Source of the DNA: Prostheceraeus crozeri
Taxonomy: Eukaryota > Platyhelminthes > Polycladida > Euryleptidae
DNA: 64,000 nucleotides
Direction of reading: 5' to 3'
NCBI GenBank assembly: GCA_907163375.1
Contig: CAJQUW010001462.1
Coordinates: 1 to 64,000, forward strand
The notes under the pieces were generated by a model. That model saw only the letters and a program-made list of their open reading frames with translations, was not told the origin of the DNA and searched no databases. The position numbers were made by a program, and so were the translations under genes. Positions 19,866-32,316 of the stretch are shown one piece after another. The number at the start of each line of letters is the position of its first letter. The first letter of the stretch is position 1.

Positions 19866-22800
19866 CGAAAATCTGCATTCTACCTTTTCTGATGACAGTC
19901 AATCGTGACAGATATACTAGTCAATCTGGTTCATCAGCTAGCGGCAGCTCTGAAAAATGAGGTGAGTTTCCTGTTGCCGTGATAGCCTATTCGAAAGAGT
20001 TGTAATGCATGCATACTAGGCCTATATAGCACTTTAATGTAAATCAGGTTTAAGACTTCTGTAGTTAAAATGCCACTTTTTATAACGGGACTAAATTAAT
20101 TTTTTTGCGGATAATGCAAATTATAAATTGGAAAAGCTGTAAATTTTCGAGGTAGGCATACATTGTATTTGTCAATTTCATGCATTCAGTCGCGTTATCT
20201 GTGCACGGTAAAGCCTCTGAGAAGCAAATACGTACTTATAGAAATTGCTCAAAGTACTCACTGTTATTTAAGTGGTGTGTCCAATAAGGCTTCCGAGCGA
20301 AGGCAGAAAAATACACGCATGTGAAGGGTTAATTGAATTGGCATATCCAGTTTTGGATTCAACCTGCTAATGTAAGCATTTATCACCAACTGTCATGATA
20401 GCTGTATAGACATCGAAAAAATGCAATAGACGACGCTGAAAGACATTTGTTTCCATTATGTAGTAGTATAATTGTCTTCAGTCTTTCCTGATTCGGACAT
20501 TTAAGAAGAAACATATTTTTGTAAACTTATGCTTAAAATTTCTCATTCAATCTTTTAAACTTTTTTTATCTACTTTGTTAAATTTCTGCCGCCACATAGT
20601 TGCGAATTTGCTTAATAAATATTCATCAAAATATATGAAATTCCGGATGTCGAACTAGGGCTGACAGACTACTGAAAAATTAAATCGTCTATACTTCTAT
20701 ATAGAATCTTCTGCCAATAATTATCCCTTTTGTCAGTATTGAAATAACTGCGGTTTTTCTACAATGTCCAGGCATTATTGTATGCAACGTATTTTTAATG
20801 TGCGGCATAAAGTGCTCGACTTCCTATAAATATTCAGTCCATCCTGTTGGCTACTTTTAAAAGTAAATCCATTTTAGCAATGAAGGTCTGTCACATATGC
20901 TATTCATATTAGTCATTATTATTAAGTTCTCAACGTAGCATAATATCAAGGCAAAAAATAGACTCTAGCACAAATAGGAAAGGCCAAGCAGTCATCATCG
21001 CAAAAAAGAGAGATTAATTAACTTATATAGAATATTTCTATTCTGTAAAAATACATGATAAGGTATTTCTGATAGCAAGAAAATGTGCGCCTATTGAGTG
21101 GAACTTTGATATTCTTTCTCATAAAATCATCACATATCATGCTGGTTTCCTCAAACGAACTATACTCACATAGAACCATAACCTCTAACGCTGAACAGTT
21201 TCAGACGTCTTCACAATGACCATTAAATCACAGTAGAAAAGGAGATATTCCTTTTTTTCATTTTTATCAAATTTCTAACGACGATCTTGGGCCATATAAG
21301 CCATGCCAGTTATTATTTCTGAAGTCAACTTAGCTCATGCATGTTTGGTAGAGACCTGTGACGCTCATAGTGTTTTCACCTGATAATATGTACGGCTACT
21401 TGTTGTCGACACATAGCAGTTTACAAGACAGTGTATGCTGTCTGAAGTGGGAGAATCAATCAGAAACATGTACAGTATTGCACTAGAACTTTCAAACGAA
21501 AATTAGTACTTGTGAATATGGATTATTAGCATAATATTTGCTATTTGTTGGAGATCTGAAAATCGTGAATTTCCATAATCTGTAGAACATCAAATAACTA
21601 AGAAAGGAGCCAATTTTCCGCAACAAGAAGTTTCAATTATTTTATCAAAGTACAGGTGCATGTATTCAATTCAGCATTGATAAATTATATTATGTAAGTG
21701 TATATCAAAATAAATAGCGTAATAAAAATAATTAAATAACATGATGTGCTCTGTGTATGCCTGTTTATGAGAAATTCTATTGTTTTCAATTATCTGTCAA
21801 ATAAAAAACTTCGAATTTATGAAGAAATCATAATTTGCTCAGCCTGTTTCATGTAACATGTAGTTCTGACTTTCTTGTCTCTTAAAGTTCATTATTTCTT
21901 TCCCTTCACTCCACAGTTCGTAACTAAAATTCCATTTTTTTCAGCAATCGGTTCGACTTGAATATCAGTGAATACAAATATGTGGTGTCCAAAAATTAAA
22001 TATGTGCTCTGACGGATAGAGCATCTACCATCATGGAACATGAAGTCTTGTTTCTAACGTATAATCTCCAACGCAATCGACAGTACTTGGCCACCATAGA
22101 AACTGCTGGAAGGACTTCTTCGTGTGCGTCACATCTTCACCAAGATCAGTGCAAAAATCTGTGAACTTTTTGGTGCCATAAGTTACTTTGAATTCTTTAG
22201 TTTCTATCTTTCTATAATAATTCCTTGATGTTTTCCATGATGTTTTAGAGCTGCCATTTCTGTGAGTTTAGATCGTAATTTAATTGAACAAAAATATGTA
22301 TTGATTTCCTTATCTAGCACTTGATTGTTATTGTCTTGATCTTGAGACTCTATTTGTTACTTTATCTTTATTGCAACTGTTGATCTACGATTTCACACAT
22401 GCTTTTATCCACATAATTCTGTAATAAAAAATTCTGACATTTTATACTGTCCCTACAGTGATTATATTATATAGCATTTGTATTTTTGTCACCGAAAATT
22501 GCGTTGTCAGGCCAAATTTTTCATTGTACATGTATACATGAGATTTCGTTGTATCTGTTACATCAATAGACCTGTAAGTAATTGTATTCATTTTGGTGCC
22601 GGGTGTCAATTTTACAAATTTCAAGTGAATTTCAGTAAAGTTTGCTTTATGTATTCGAATTGTGCAACATTAATGTCATGTTCTCTTGCATAACAGTACC
22701 ACATGGATCAAAGGGTTCTTATTTCCTTAGAGGGTTGCTTGCAAAGAAAGAGATAAATATTGAATAAATATAATGAGAGCTTTATCTGCAGTAAATCTCA

Positions 22801-23621
22801 ATGCGCAACCCGTCTATTGCTGAATAAAGATAGTAGTATGAATTGTCATAAAGGAAAGTAGAATATGGCATAAAAATGTTTTAGGAGGTGAGAGGCTAGC
22901 CTTCTAAAAGGCGCATGCTTTAGGATTTTTATATTAGTTACGAATAGTGTCTTGCTTTTTGGAGGTGATTCAGCTTGCTTTAGGAGGTGTTGGTTTACAG
23001 TGTACTTCTAAGGGGCAGTACTTCTATGATGGCAGATTTACAGTAGAATTTTATGTATAGATTATCAATACTTTTCATGCCTTGTTTGCGACTTTTTATG
23101 AGCTCAGATTTATTATGCTGTTTTCCCAAACATTTACAAATAGAGTATCGCATCAATAAATACGATAGTTATAATTTCAGTCTAAATAGATTATGAGTGT
23201 CACTTGTTCTCAATTGTAATAGAAATAATCAAATCTTTAATGAAAAATGGTCTTGAAAATTATAAATAATGTGAGCTAGATTAACTGTAATCTCCTAGTC
23301 CCTGAATCTCAAAATATCGAGAATCGCACGATTTTCGATTAATCATGTGCTGAGTCGAACGATCCGTAATCGCGCGAAAATCGAATCGCGCCCGCCACTG
23401 CAACAAATACAATAACGTATACACGGTATCATGGCTCATGGCTCATTACGTCTCAAACTAATGCACATACACCGAAAGCGGCAGATGACGAATTTCATAC
23501 TTCATCTGTTATGTACAATTATTAAGTGCCTTTCAAAGGCAAATCTTGACGATTTATAAATATTGAACGATGGTCGATTCTCCGAAGTCAGAGGTGATGA
23601 TGCCATGGATGAGGACCAGCT
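19866..23621. other. No gene seen; AT-rich intergenic sequence
   Basis: Only short random ORFs (for example 22442-22624 and 22478-22693) with no domain or codon pattern. A small CpG-bearing patch at 23320-23395 contains partly inverted CGATTTTCGAT-type text. I see no RNA gene. Confidence 0.5.
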
Positions 23622-23629
23622 CCATCTAG

Positions 23630-24125
23630 CAGGGATTCGGAGTCGGATTCCCGGAATCCTATCAAATGATAGGACTCCGGACTCCGGCCTAAAACTAGAC
23701 ACGAAATATAATAATAAATTAACTATGCCAGTCCATATAGCGGTCACTGTGATGGGTCCTCCAAAGCACATATTAAAATCGAAAGTGCACTCATATTTTT
23801 TGAAGAAGGATGGGGATTTTCCTGCCTGGTAGAGACTGGAGAAAGATCGTGTGGAGCCCACATCAACAAGATGGGAGGAGGCGAGTCGTATGCATGCAAC
23901 TTAAAGCGACATTTGATAAGCTTTCGTCGAAAATGATATTGATAATTGATACGGCAATGATCACTAAAGATAGGTTCAGGTAAGCCTATAATAATCTGTG
24001 ATGAATGTTACCAGCTTTTTTTAATACTTGCCACCCGGAGTCGGAGTCCTATCAAAAGCCGGAGTCCTATCAACCCCGAAGTCGGAGTCGGAGTCCTATA
24101 AAAATGATAGGACTCCGCATCCCTG
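23630..24125 (+). mobile_element. Small hAT derivative with BED-finger remnant, perfect 8-bp duplication
   Basis: The element starts CAGGGATTCGGAGTC and ends with the inverse GACTCCGCATCCCTG. An identical 8-bp CCATCTAG flanks it (23622-23629 and 24126-24133), as expected for hAT elements. Repeats of GGAGTC lie near both ends. Inside, at about 23853-23928, is a BED-type zinc-finger remnant: CGAHINKMGGG ... ACNLKRHL (CxxH ... C ... H spacing), preceded by SYFLKKDGDFPAW. The catalytic part is missing. A related copy in opposite orientation ends the window (63300-63984). Confidence 0.85.
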
Positions 24126-24260
24126 CCATCTAGAGTTATTTTCACCCATTTGGACGGCAAGCTGTTTATCGTCGGCATAGTGAGCTACATAAGAGATGGC
24201 TGAAGGCGGGAGGACCATAATGAATCAATGATGTGAAAAACATAAATTACTGAAAATATA

Positions 24261-24578
24261 AGTTACTGAAACTTCGCACTATTTTGTTTGTTTAATGTTG
24301 AACTGGCTTCTTATTGTTCTATTTCTATGGTATTATGTCAGCCATTTCTATGGTATTATGTGCCATTTCTTTGCGTTACATGTTCCAATGTTTCCTTTCT
24401 AGTCAAACAGAAGAAAAGACGGCCTGTCTAATTCTGTGGTTTGACTAGAAAGGAAACATTGGAACATGCAACGTTAATGAAATGGCACAATTTGATGACA
24501 TCATACCATAGTAATCGAACAATGAGCAGCTAGTTCAACATTAAACACGACAAATTGTGCGAAGTTTCAGTGACTGTT
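24261..24578. repeat. Large imperfect palindrome (foldback)
   Basis: The left arm (24261-24410) and right arm (24437-24578) are inverse copies. Examples are ACTGAAACTTCGCAC versus GTGCGAAGTTTCAGT, and ATGTTCCAATGTTTCCTTTC versus GAAAGGAAACATTGGAACAT. Part of the arm recurs once more in single orientation at 24933-25062 and at 50232-50372. Confidence 0.85.
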
Positions 24579-24654
24579 ATCAACCGGATCACACAGCAAG
24601 GAGACACAGACGATGTCAAGTTCTACAGAGAAGTTTGTGAACGTTTTTCCGTGC

Positions 24655-25070
24655 GCCAGCTAACTTTTCTTAATAATGATCGGATGGCACAACAGTGTCG
24701 AGAAAACTTTTGCGCAATGATCTGAATTCTTCGAATCTGAAGGAGTCGTGGCGATCGGATCATTTTGAAGGAATTCACACCAATCCGCAAGCAGCGCACG
24801 ACTATTTTTTCTATCTCTGCAAGGTATTAAAAAATTCTTTTTGCTCACCTAGCAAGTTCCTGCATGTGCCATCGCTTTGAATCAGTTTGCACTTCTAGAA
24901 AAGTGGTACGCTTAAACAATCTAATTCTGTGGTTGAACTGGCTGCTCATTGTTCGATTGCTATGGCATTATGTCAACAGATTGTGCCATTTCATTAACGT
25001 TGCATGTTCTAATGTTTCCTTTCTAGTCAAAGAGAAGAAGAGACGACCTGTCTAATTCTGTGGTGTCATC
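24655..25070. repeat. Dispersed repeat, related to 57800-58070
   Basis: The stretch TTGCGCAATGATCTGAATTC with CTTCGAATCTGAA, CGACGCACGACTTTTT-type text and GCAAGGTATTA also occurs near 57860-57970. Its last 130 bp (24933-25062) repeat an arm of the palindrome at 24261. The small ORFs here are not convincing genes. Confidence 0.65.
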
Positions 25071-27256
25071 CGTTTGTCCATGTTGTCAGCATATCGCGAC
25101 ATATTTTCATTTGCATTGCAAGACACGAAGCAAAACCCACTGAGGTCGTTGAATATTTAATGGAAAGGACAATAGCATAGATATCTGATCTCCATAATTG
25201 CCCTTCCGTACAAACAGACAACAATGCCAGCTGGATATCTGTGTAAATTTTGGTCCAATCGCTGAAGTGCTCGCTAACGGTCTTCCGCTGCAGCAATAGC
25301 TTCATACAGTGTGTCATAACAACTGTCGCCAAACGTCATGGAGTGCACATCAAGTGAGCTGCCGCTGTGCTGCTGCCTCTGACACATACTCCCCAACCAC
25401 GTCCGCAGTGATTATCTCCGTGGTTTTCTCGATAACAGGTGTCACGTAAACCTTCCTAGAAAAATACATAATTGCTGACTTTGGAACATTGAAACCGATG
25501 ACACCGTGGAGTACATATATTTACATTTGCATTGCAATCATCGTGATTTATGACTGGTCCTTCGCTTTATTGGAAGTTCTGAAAATTATTGCCTCACTGT
25601 TTGCAATTTTGGGATTAACTTTCCCGATCATTCTGATTGCTGCTCCAGCGGCTATGGCTCTTTCTCGAGTTGATTCGACTAATGATGAACCTAACGACAC
25701 GCATCAGTGAACTATGACTTCCAATGACCATCAGTAAACACTTGTCAAGTACCTTTTCATCTCTGTGAGCGCTACTGTCGGATTTTATCACAACAAATCA
25801 AGATGTTCAACTAAAATGCTTCATCTTACATTTATCTAAACATCTTCGAATACTTTCTTCAAAAAAGTGCACTTCCATATTTAACTACCAGAATTCGAGG
25901 ACATCAAACAAATGAAAGTTCCACCTGGGCCATGACTGTTGCATGTCACAGAGCATCTTTGTGTGGAAGTATACATTTTTATTTGTACGTCGTTAGAGTC
26001 TTTAATATACATCTTCTACTTGACCTGTCTCAAATTAGAAATGTTTTCCTGATCACCGAACCTGCTTAATTCGTATTATTGAATTAATATAGACATTCAA
26101 ATTGATCTACTGTCTTTACTAAACTTATTGGTTCTCAATTAAGTTTTCAACAAAAAATATGTTGGAATTATAAATATTTGACTCTGTTTACTGCAGTGCA
26201 GCACTAAAAAAACTGAAGTCATTTTTCGTCCTATAAATTTCAACACGATGCCGTAAAAAAAATTCCACAAGAACCGACAAGTTCCCGCAATTTATACAGC
26301 TTTGGGTTATCGCAACCTTCACCGGAGATAACTGTGTGCTCTTCTCTGCAGCATCTCTATTTTTTTCAGATAGGCCTAGATCAGAAATGGGGAACCGTGC
26401 TGCTCAACAACCTTACTAGCAAGATCGTATTTTGTCAAGAGACGTTTCAGGAACTTGCGCAAGACTTGTCACGAAACCTCAATACAAAAAGTCTAGACAC
26501 ATAATCAAAAAGAAGTTTCTTTGACAGACAATGAGTGAGTGTGGTTGCTACTCAAGGAAGGACAAAACCAGTAGCATGAGCCGCATGGCATCTGTAGCAA
26601 GGCGCATCCTCCTTTCTGAATGTGTCCCTCCTTTACCTAAGGGAAAATTAGCCATGATGATGTATTTCTAAGTTTTCTATCTCCACAGTGTTTAAAATGC
26701 GTCCGATTTACCTTCCTGTGCCCGATAATCATCTGCAAGATCACTAATAGCTCAAGTCATCAGATAGAAGCTTTTCCTAGCTCAAATAACTCAAGCATTC
26801 GGGAATTATTTCCGCAACAAGTCTGATCAATAGATCAATTGAAGTACAAACTTAACAGAAACAGTTTTGGATTTGCCATGACTTGACATTTCGTTCCAGT
26901 AGAGGACAGTTTTCTGTGCTTGGTGATTATCGACACTGTTTGACTCCTTAGGCTAGCCATTTCTCACACGCGAAGTTGTGTGACCAATTTCCCCACGTCT
27001 CGGAATATTGCATTCAGTCTCTGCCTACTTTAGCCCTAAGCAATTGCTAATTTTATCTGAGGCCAATTAAGCTCAGCAAATTCTGTACACACATTTGGTC
27101 ATCCTTTCAGATCAGCTTTGATGCATTTGATCGTATTCAGTGCACTCGTTATCCAATCAACTCCCCGGTAGCTCGCCAACCATACATCTACTTCTTATTT
27201 CTAATGAGTAACTGAGTTCATGCTGAACTGGGACAGCAGTGAGCTGTTGGTATTTT
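25071..27256. other. No gene seen
   Basis: One short hydrophobic ORF (25489-25710, 73 codons, two membrane-like segments) is the only notable stretch. It has no promoter, splice signals or recognisable family, so I do not call it a gene. Confidence 0.4.
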
Positions 27257-27260
27257 AGGC

Positions 27261-28600
27261 AGGGATGGGGCACATTGAACATGCTTTTGAACCTTTCTCG
27301 ATTTCGAATATACTAAATCAAATGAATCAAAATAAAACTCGGATGAAATATTGAGGGCATGCTAAATAATCTCTGACTTGTTGGAAGTTTCTGTGACATT
27401 TCATCTGCTCACAATTTGAATTTCAAAATTTTTATCAAAGTGGTTCAATGTGCCCAATGAGTGGGGCACTTTGAACCACCTTTGTTTATTGCTCTCTTAT
27501 ACAACTTTATTAGACTTTATGTAACAGATTTATTGCTTTAGTTCATGAATAATCAAAATCAAGAACAGAATTCATAGATTGAGATTTTTATTGTCAAAAA
27601 TTGATAGCAAATGTTTAATGTGAAAGTAATACATGCTAATTTCTGAAAGCAAATGTTCATAGACCATCAGAGATCTCAGATCAACAGCATTTTTCATCGA
27701 TAGAAGAACCTCGGTAAGACCATCAGTGCTGAATGTATTGATATACAACTACATTTGTCATTTGTGATCATCAGTTTAAGCATGAGTAGGCCTTGCGCAT
27801 TACATGTAGACATGTAAGATGCGAGTAGGCCTAGGCAAAAAAGCTGAGAAATTATCAAAAACCAAAACAAGATGCATTAGCGTTTCAATTTGTTTGACCA
27901 GCAAGGAGGTTCCAGTGATATTCATGGCCACATCATTTTGATTGAGATCACTGATTTACATCAATTTATCACTTAATTAATTCAATATTTATTCTTTCCC
28001 ATGCTGCCCTGGTGCTTCGTTCTCGAAGGAATTACAGCGCAGAAAAACGAATACCAAAACTGCTGAAATATTTCTAAATAGTCAATTTGATAGAGTTGCA
28101 AACCAATTTGTAGCATAATCATATGTCAAAACTTATAAATCAATTCGTTCACTCAGTAAAAGAAAAATTGAGCATCGAAGTGGGGCACTATAGAGATATA
28201 TACTATTGATGTATGAACCATGTGCAAAGTGCCCCATCTTGGGTGGCTCAATGTCTACCACATCGCTAACTTTCCAAAAAACGTGCTCGTGTGCAGACAA
28301 GGCTTTACACAAATAGCTCCAACCACTAGATTAATGAAACTGATAAAGAACACTTGAGAAAAATGAAAACATACGCAGAGTTTTGGTTTCATAAAAACAA
28401 AAGTTTAGATTTTCTGAAAATTTATTTTTTCATCGAAATTTTGGGAAATTCTGTGAAAAAATGAAGTAGAGCATAAACAAATGAAATTAATAGAGGAATC
28501 ATGTTTGACTGTTACAATAAAGAATGTCTTAAAGCATAAAGTTTCCACTATTTGTAGTTTCATAGAAAGGCTGGTGGTTCAATGTGCCCCAACCTCCCCT
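27261..28600. mobile_element. Non-autonomous DNA element with GGGGCAC inverted termini
   Basis: The left end AGGGATGGGGCACATTGAAC (27261-27280) matches the inverse of the right end GTTCAATGTGCCCC (28577-28590, followed by AACCTCCCCT). The same GTTCAATGTGCCC/GGGGCACTTTGAAC motif forms an inner palindrome at 27441-27481 and recurs near 28180 and 28230. No transposase text is present. I found no clean target duplication. Confidence 0.65.
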
Positions 28601-29436
28601 ACGCTTACGGCACGTGGGGCAAGAGTGGTCTTCCAACGAATTGGCTCTCGCATTTCCCTTCAACCTGTGTCCTCACGTGATGGGATAGAAAGAAGCATTT
28701 ACTGATGAGTGAGTCTAAGTTTGCAGCATGGCTTTTAGGTGCGGAAGTGCGGAAGTTCCAGAATTCGAGTCTGCATGTCTCGCCTGGTTAGAGTTGCGTG
28801 TGCGAAGGCTGCGAAAGCCCTAGATGGCTCTGTGCCTTGGGTGAGGTAGGGATGAGTAAAAAGAAACAAAAACACCTGTGGTGTGCACGATCGCATGGGG
28901 CATTGTAAGTTCCGTACTCCCATCCTAATTCCTTTCAATTTTGCTTATAATCCTAATTTGTCTTTTCATGATTTAGTATTCAGAATATAAAGGTCCATAC
29001 ATGTGCAAGCGTCACTATTCGACGAAAACTAATGATTTCCGCAATGATGTCACCGCCAGAGAGCCTTTCTTTAGCCATGCAACCTAAAAACATGCACTTC
29101 CACAATTTCGATGAGTAGGCCTAACAGGGCAGCATTGAGGCACGATAGCCTAATGGAACCTAATTGATTTGACTAATTGAAAACGCTTCAAATCATTATA
29201 ATTTCTTCCACTTAGACAGATTATAAAATACTAGAATGACCCTATAATCCTTTATATAATCATGTTTTTCATAAACTGTTTAAAATATTGATTCGGTCAT
29301 TGGGTAACAAATGACTATTACCTCATGTATTTCTGAATAACTTAAATCTTGATGAAAAAATTTAACTATATTCTTTTTTGAAAAATAGTCCTTTCACAGT
29401 TTCATAAATAAAATAACAGTGCATGGGACTTTTTTC
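28601..29436. other. No gene seen
   Basis: Short ORFs only (for example 28735-28938 on the minus strand), with no domain, splice pattern or promoter. Single-copy-looking AT-rich sequence. Confidence 0.4.
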
Positions 29437-29493
29437 CGTAGAGTAAGTATATTAGGTATATTAAGCGTATTATATTATACTTACTCTATGCTT
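29437..29493. repeat. Short inverted repeat sharing ends with the 58-61 kb MITEs
   Basis: TAGAGTAAGTATATTA and its inverse TATTATACTTACTCTA sit 20-30 bp apart. The outer sequence matches the right end of the MITE at 61046 (GTATACTTACTCTATG), so this may be a solo-end or minimal member of that family. Confidence 0.5.
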
Positions 29494-30125
29494 TCTTCCT
29501 TCACGGGCTTTTGGCCTTTTTTAGTCTTTTAGACTGAATCCTAGTGTGTAGAGACACTTGATGGCCAGTTGCACAGAACTGTTTTCACTTAGTTGACAGC
29601 TGACATATCACAGACAGCTGACACATGGTTCTTAGTTGTAGATGATGTCAATGAAGTTGGTCAAGTGTCTCTGAATTCTATCTCGCGAATGAGAGAACTG
29701 TTGGAGTGACATTCAACTTCTATTCAACAAGCAATACTATTCATCATCAAGTAGATGGTGTGACCATGTGGGACCTGCCGCGGTCCTGTGTGCCGAAGTC
29801 TATATGGGTTCTTTGTAGAAGCTGAGTGGCACTACTGATGACGTGTGTGATCTCAACGCACGCTATGCAGGTGATGCATTCGCTTTTGTCTGATCTGCAT
29901 TCATGGTGGTAAATATTGAATGATGTACTTCCACTCAACTTTACGATGGAGAAAAAGCAACAGGGGAGTTTTTCCCTTTCTCGCTGTACTGATCAGCTAA
30001 CGAAAAAAGAATCCGTGTCAGTATTCAGAAAGGCAACTTAGTCAGGCATTCATAAGTACTCATAGGTGTATAACTAAATAATATAAGGAAGGTAAGAGGC
30101 ATTTAAGAAGCTTCTCTTGTGACAA

Positions 30126-30500
30126 ACCAGTGATGTTATTCAAGACGTGTTATGTTCCAAGTGCCTTTGCCAAAGATCGCTTGCCATTTCCTTCACATCT
30201 TTATGCAAATTCAAGTGTGTATGCGGATGTGTGTACATTGGCAGGACATGTAGACCAGTTTCAAAGATGATGAAGAAACATGACCCAAATGGACAAATCC
30301 CATCTAGTGAAATCATAAGACATTTGCAAGCTTGTGACAGTGATCGGCGACTTGCCCCGTCTTCGTTCAGTAGTTTGTACAGAGCGGAGAACGCATCAAT
30401 TCTACGCATTTTAGAAGTTATTTGTAAATATTCTTCTAAGATTGATTTGCGTGTTCAAAAATACTGTGAACTCTTTCACAGCTTAGCCATTGCCTGGTAG
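30126..30500 (+). mobile_element. Penelope-like element remnant, GIY-YIG endonuclease part
   Basis: The plus-strand frame holds LCKFKCVCGCVYIGRTCRPV followed by MKKH, SSEIIRHL and a leucine-rich helical end. This is the Cys-containing GIY-YIG endonuclease that follows the reverse transcriptase in Penelope-like retroelements. The core Tyr-Ile-Gly-Arg is visible, as is the later His. The reverse-transcriptase portion is absent. It is a degenerate 3' fragment. Confidence 0.6.
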
Positions 30501-32316
30501 CATTGCTCTTCTTCAGTCAGTTACTATCTTCGTACAGTAGCAAGCAATAATTCCACTCAATCTACTCATTACTCTTGCTATGTGTCAGCTATCTGACTCA
30601 TGACAACTGTAAGCTACGTGAAGACAGGTGGTCTCTGTCTCTACAGCTAACCTACACACAAAGATCCAGTCCCTGTAACGCCCATAGATAGAGAAGACGA
30701 AAATCCTCGGGTGCGTCATCATACGCTATTATTTTCATAATATTTTCATATTTATTTGTAAAAGGAAGACGATCTCAATCAATAAAGACTTGAAAAAAAA
30801 TTCAGTAGTTGTGTGCGCAAGTGTTGCATTGCAGCGTCAACCTGCATGATCATGAAACATTATCGTCTGAGTGTCGTCAGCACATGCCTCGTTGCACCTA
30901 GAGCTTGCTTAAGCGGTGAGGTACTCCAGGCTTGCGTTTTAACTGTAAATGTATTTACTGTCATTAGTAATTGCAATCAATAATATTTTGTGATGAGAAT
31001 TTTTTAATTTTAGTCAATTACATTTTTAGCCATGTTCTTGAAAAGCAATTGCAATTACCTTGCGGTCAGCACTAGCAAATATTCATTTTCACTCAGTTAA
31101 AATTGCTTCCTTCTCGTCGATAATGGATTACCATATAGGCCTACATCGATGTGCACTGTCTGTGTAACTGCAGCTGCTGGTAACCTTTTTCAAAGAATTT
31201 TACGATGCAACTCATTGTCAAAATCTAAATTAAGAGCCGGCAATTATATAAGGTAATCGAAATGTAATTGAGATGAAATTTAAGAGAAATGTAGCAATTT
31301 GTTATTGAAATCAACCAAATTGATAGATGCAATTAGTAAAAGTCAATGGCAGTTTTGAGCAATTTGTTATTGTAATCAATTACATTTGATGAGCAGTCAA
31401 TATCATGTTGAAATTGCCAAAGAGGATTTGAGAAAACACAGTTTATGACATTATTTTAAATTATCCTTAATTTCATTTTAATTCACTGACAGCGATTTCA
31501 TTGAAGCTCCACGTTTCAGACTTATATCTACATAGCTGCAAAGAAGAACATATTCTATTAGGTTCATGTGGCTAAATATCTCTCAATTGTAAGACGATGA
31601 GGACGGAAAACGAGAAAACTCGTCGCTGTTATTTTCATTCAATGTTGAGCTGTACAGATGAAAAACAGTGTCAAATAGTTTAGTAGATTAAAGCAGTGTT
31701 CATTCAACCGAGTGCTGAAGACAAGCTGTATCATCCTATAAAAGAATGTGTGACAGCTAGGCAGTTACGTTATTTGCCAGGATCTTGAGACAAGGATCAG
31801 AACTGCTAATCCGGCCCCAAGAGGTTAAAATTTATTGTCAGTGACGGAAATTGCGGCAACGTGTTTAGCGATCAAAAATTTTGTATTGTAAAATCATCAT
31901 GCTTTGCATGTATAGAGATATTTCATTCTTGACATGACTTATAGCACGCCTAAATGGCGAGAATTGTCATTTCATCTGCAAAAGTGAAATGAGACGTTTT
32001 CCGCCGGGAACACCAAAGTTTCGCTATGGGCAAGATTCTTCATCATCCAGGATTACTTTATCAAAATTTTCAAACTAAATTCCCTTCGCAATATTCAAAA
32101 TAATAACATGAAATCATATGAAATACTAATTCTCTAATTGGCATAGAAAATTTGATAGATACATCGGTATCGAATGTTCAAATAATGATGACATGTAAGG
32201 GTCATATTTTGACCTAAAATTCAATGGATTTACATCTTATTGACAAATTATAAAGAAAAATATGAACTCCGTATTTACAACATGAAAGACACACCAAAGT
32301 ATCACTTCACTGTCAT
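30501..32316. other. No gene seen; 3' flank of CCDC113
   Basis: AT-rich sequence without domain-bearing ORFs. The part next to 32316 is downstream of the CCDC113 stop on the minus strand. No canonical AATAAA is evident there, so the transcript end is uncertain. Confidence 0.4.

Noticed and set aside
25489..25710. Hydrophobic 73-codon ORF with two membrane-like segments
   Set aside because: Isolated, no promoter, homologue or splice context. Hydrophobic chance ORFs are common in AT-rich DNA.
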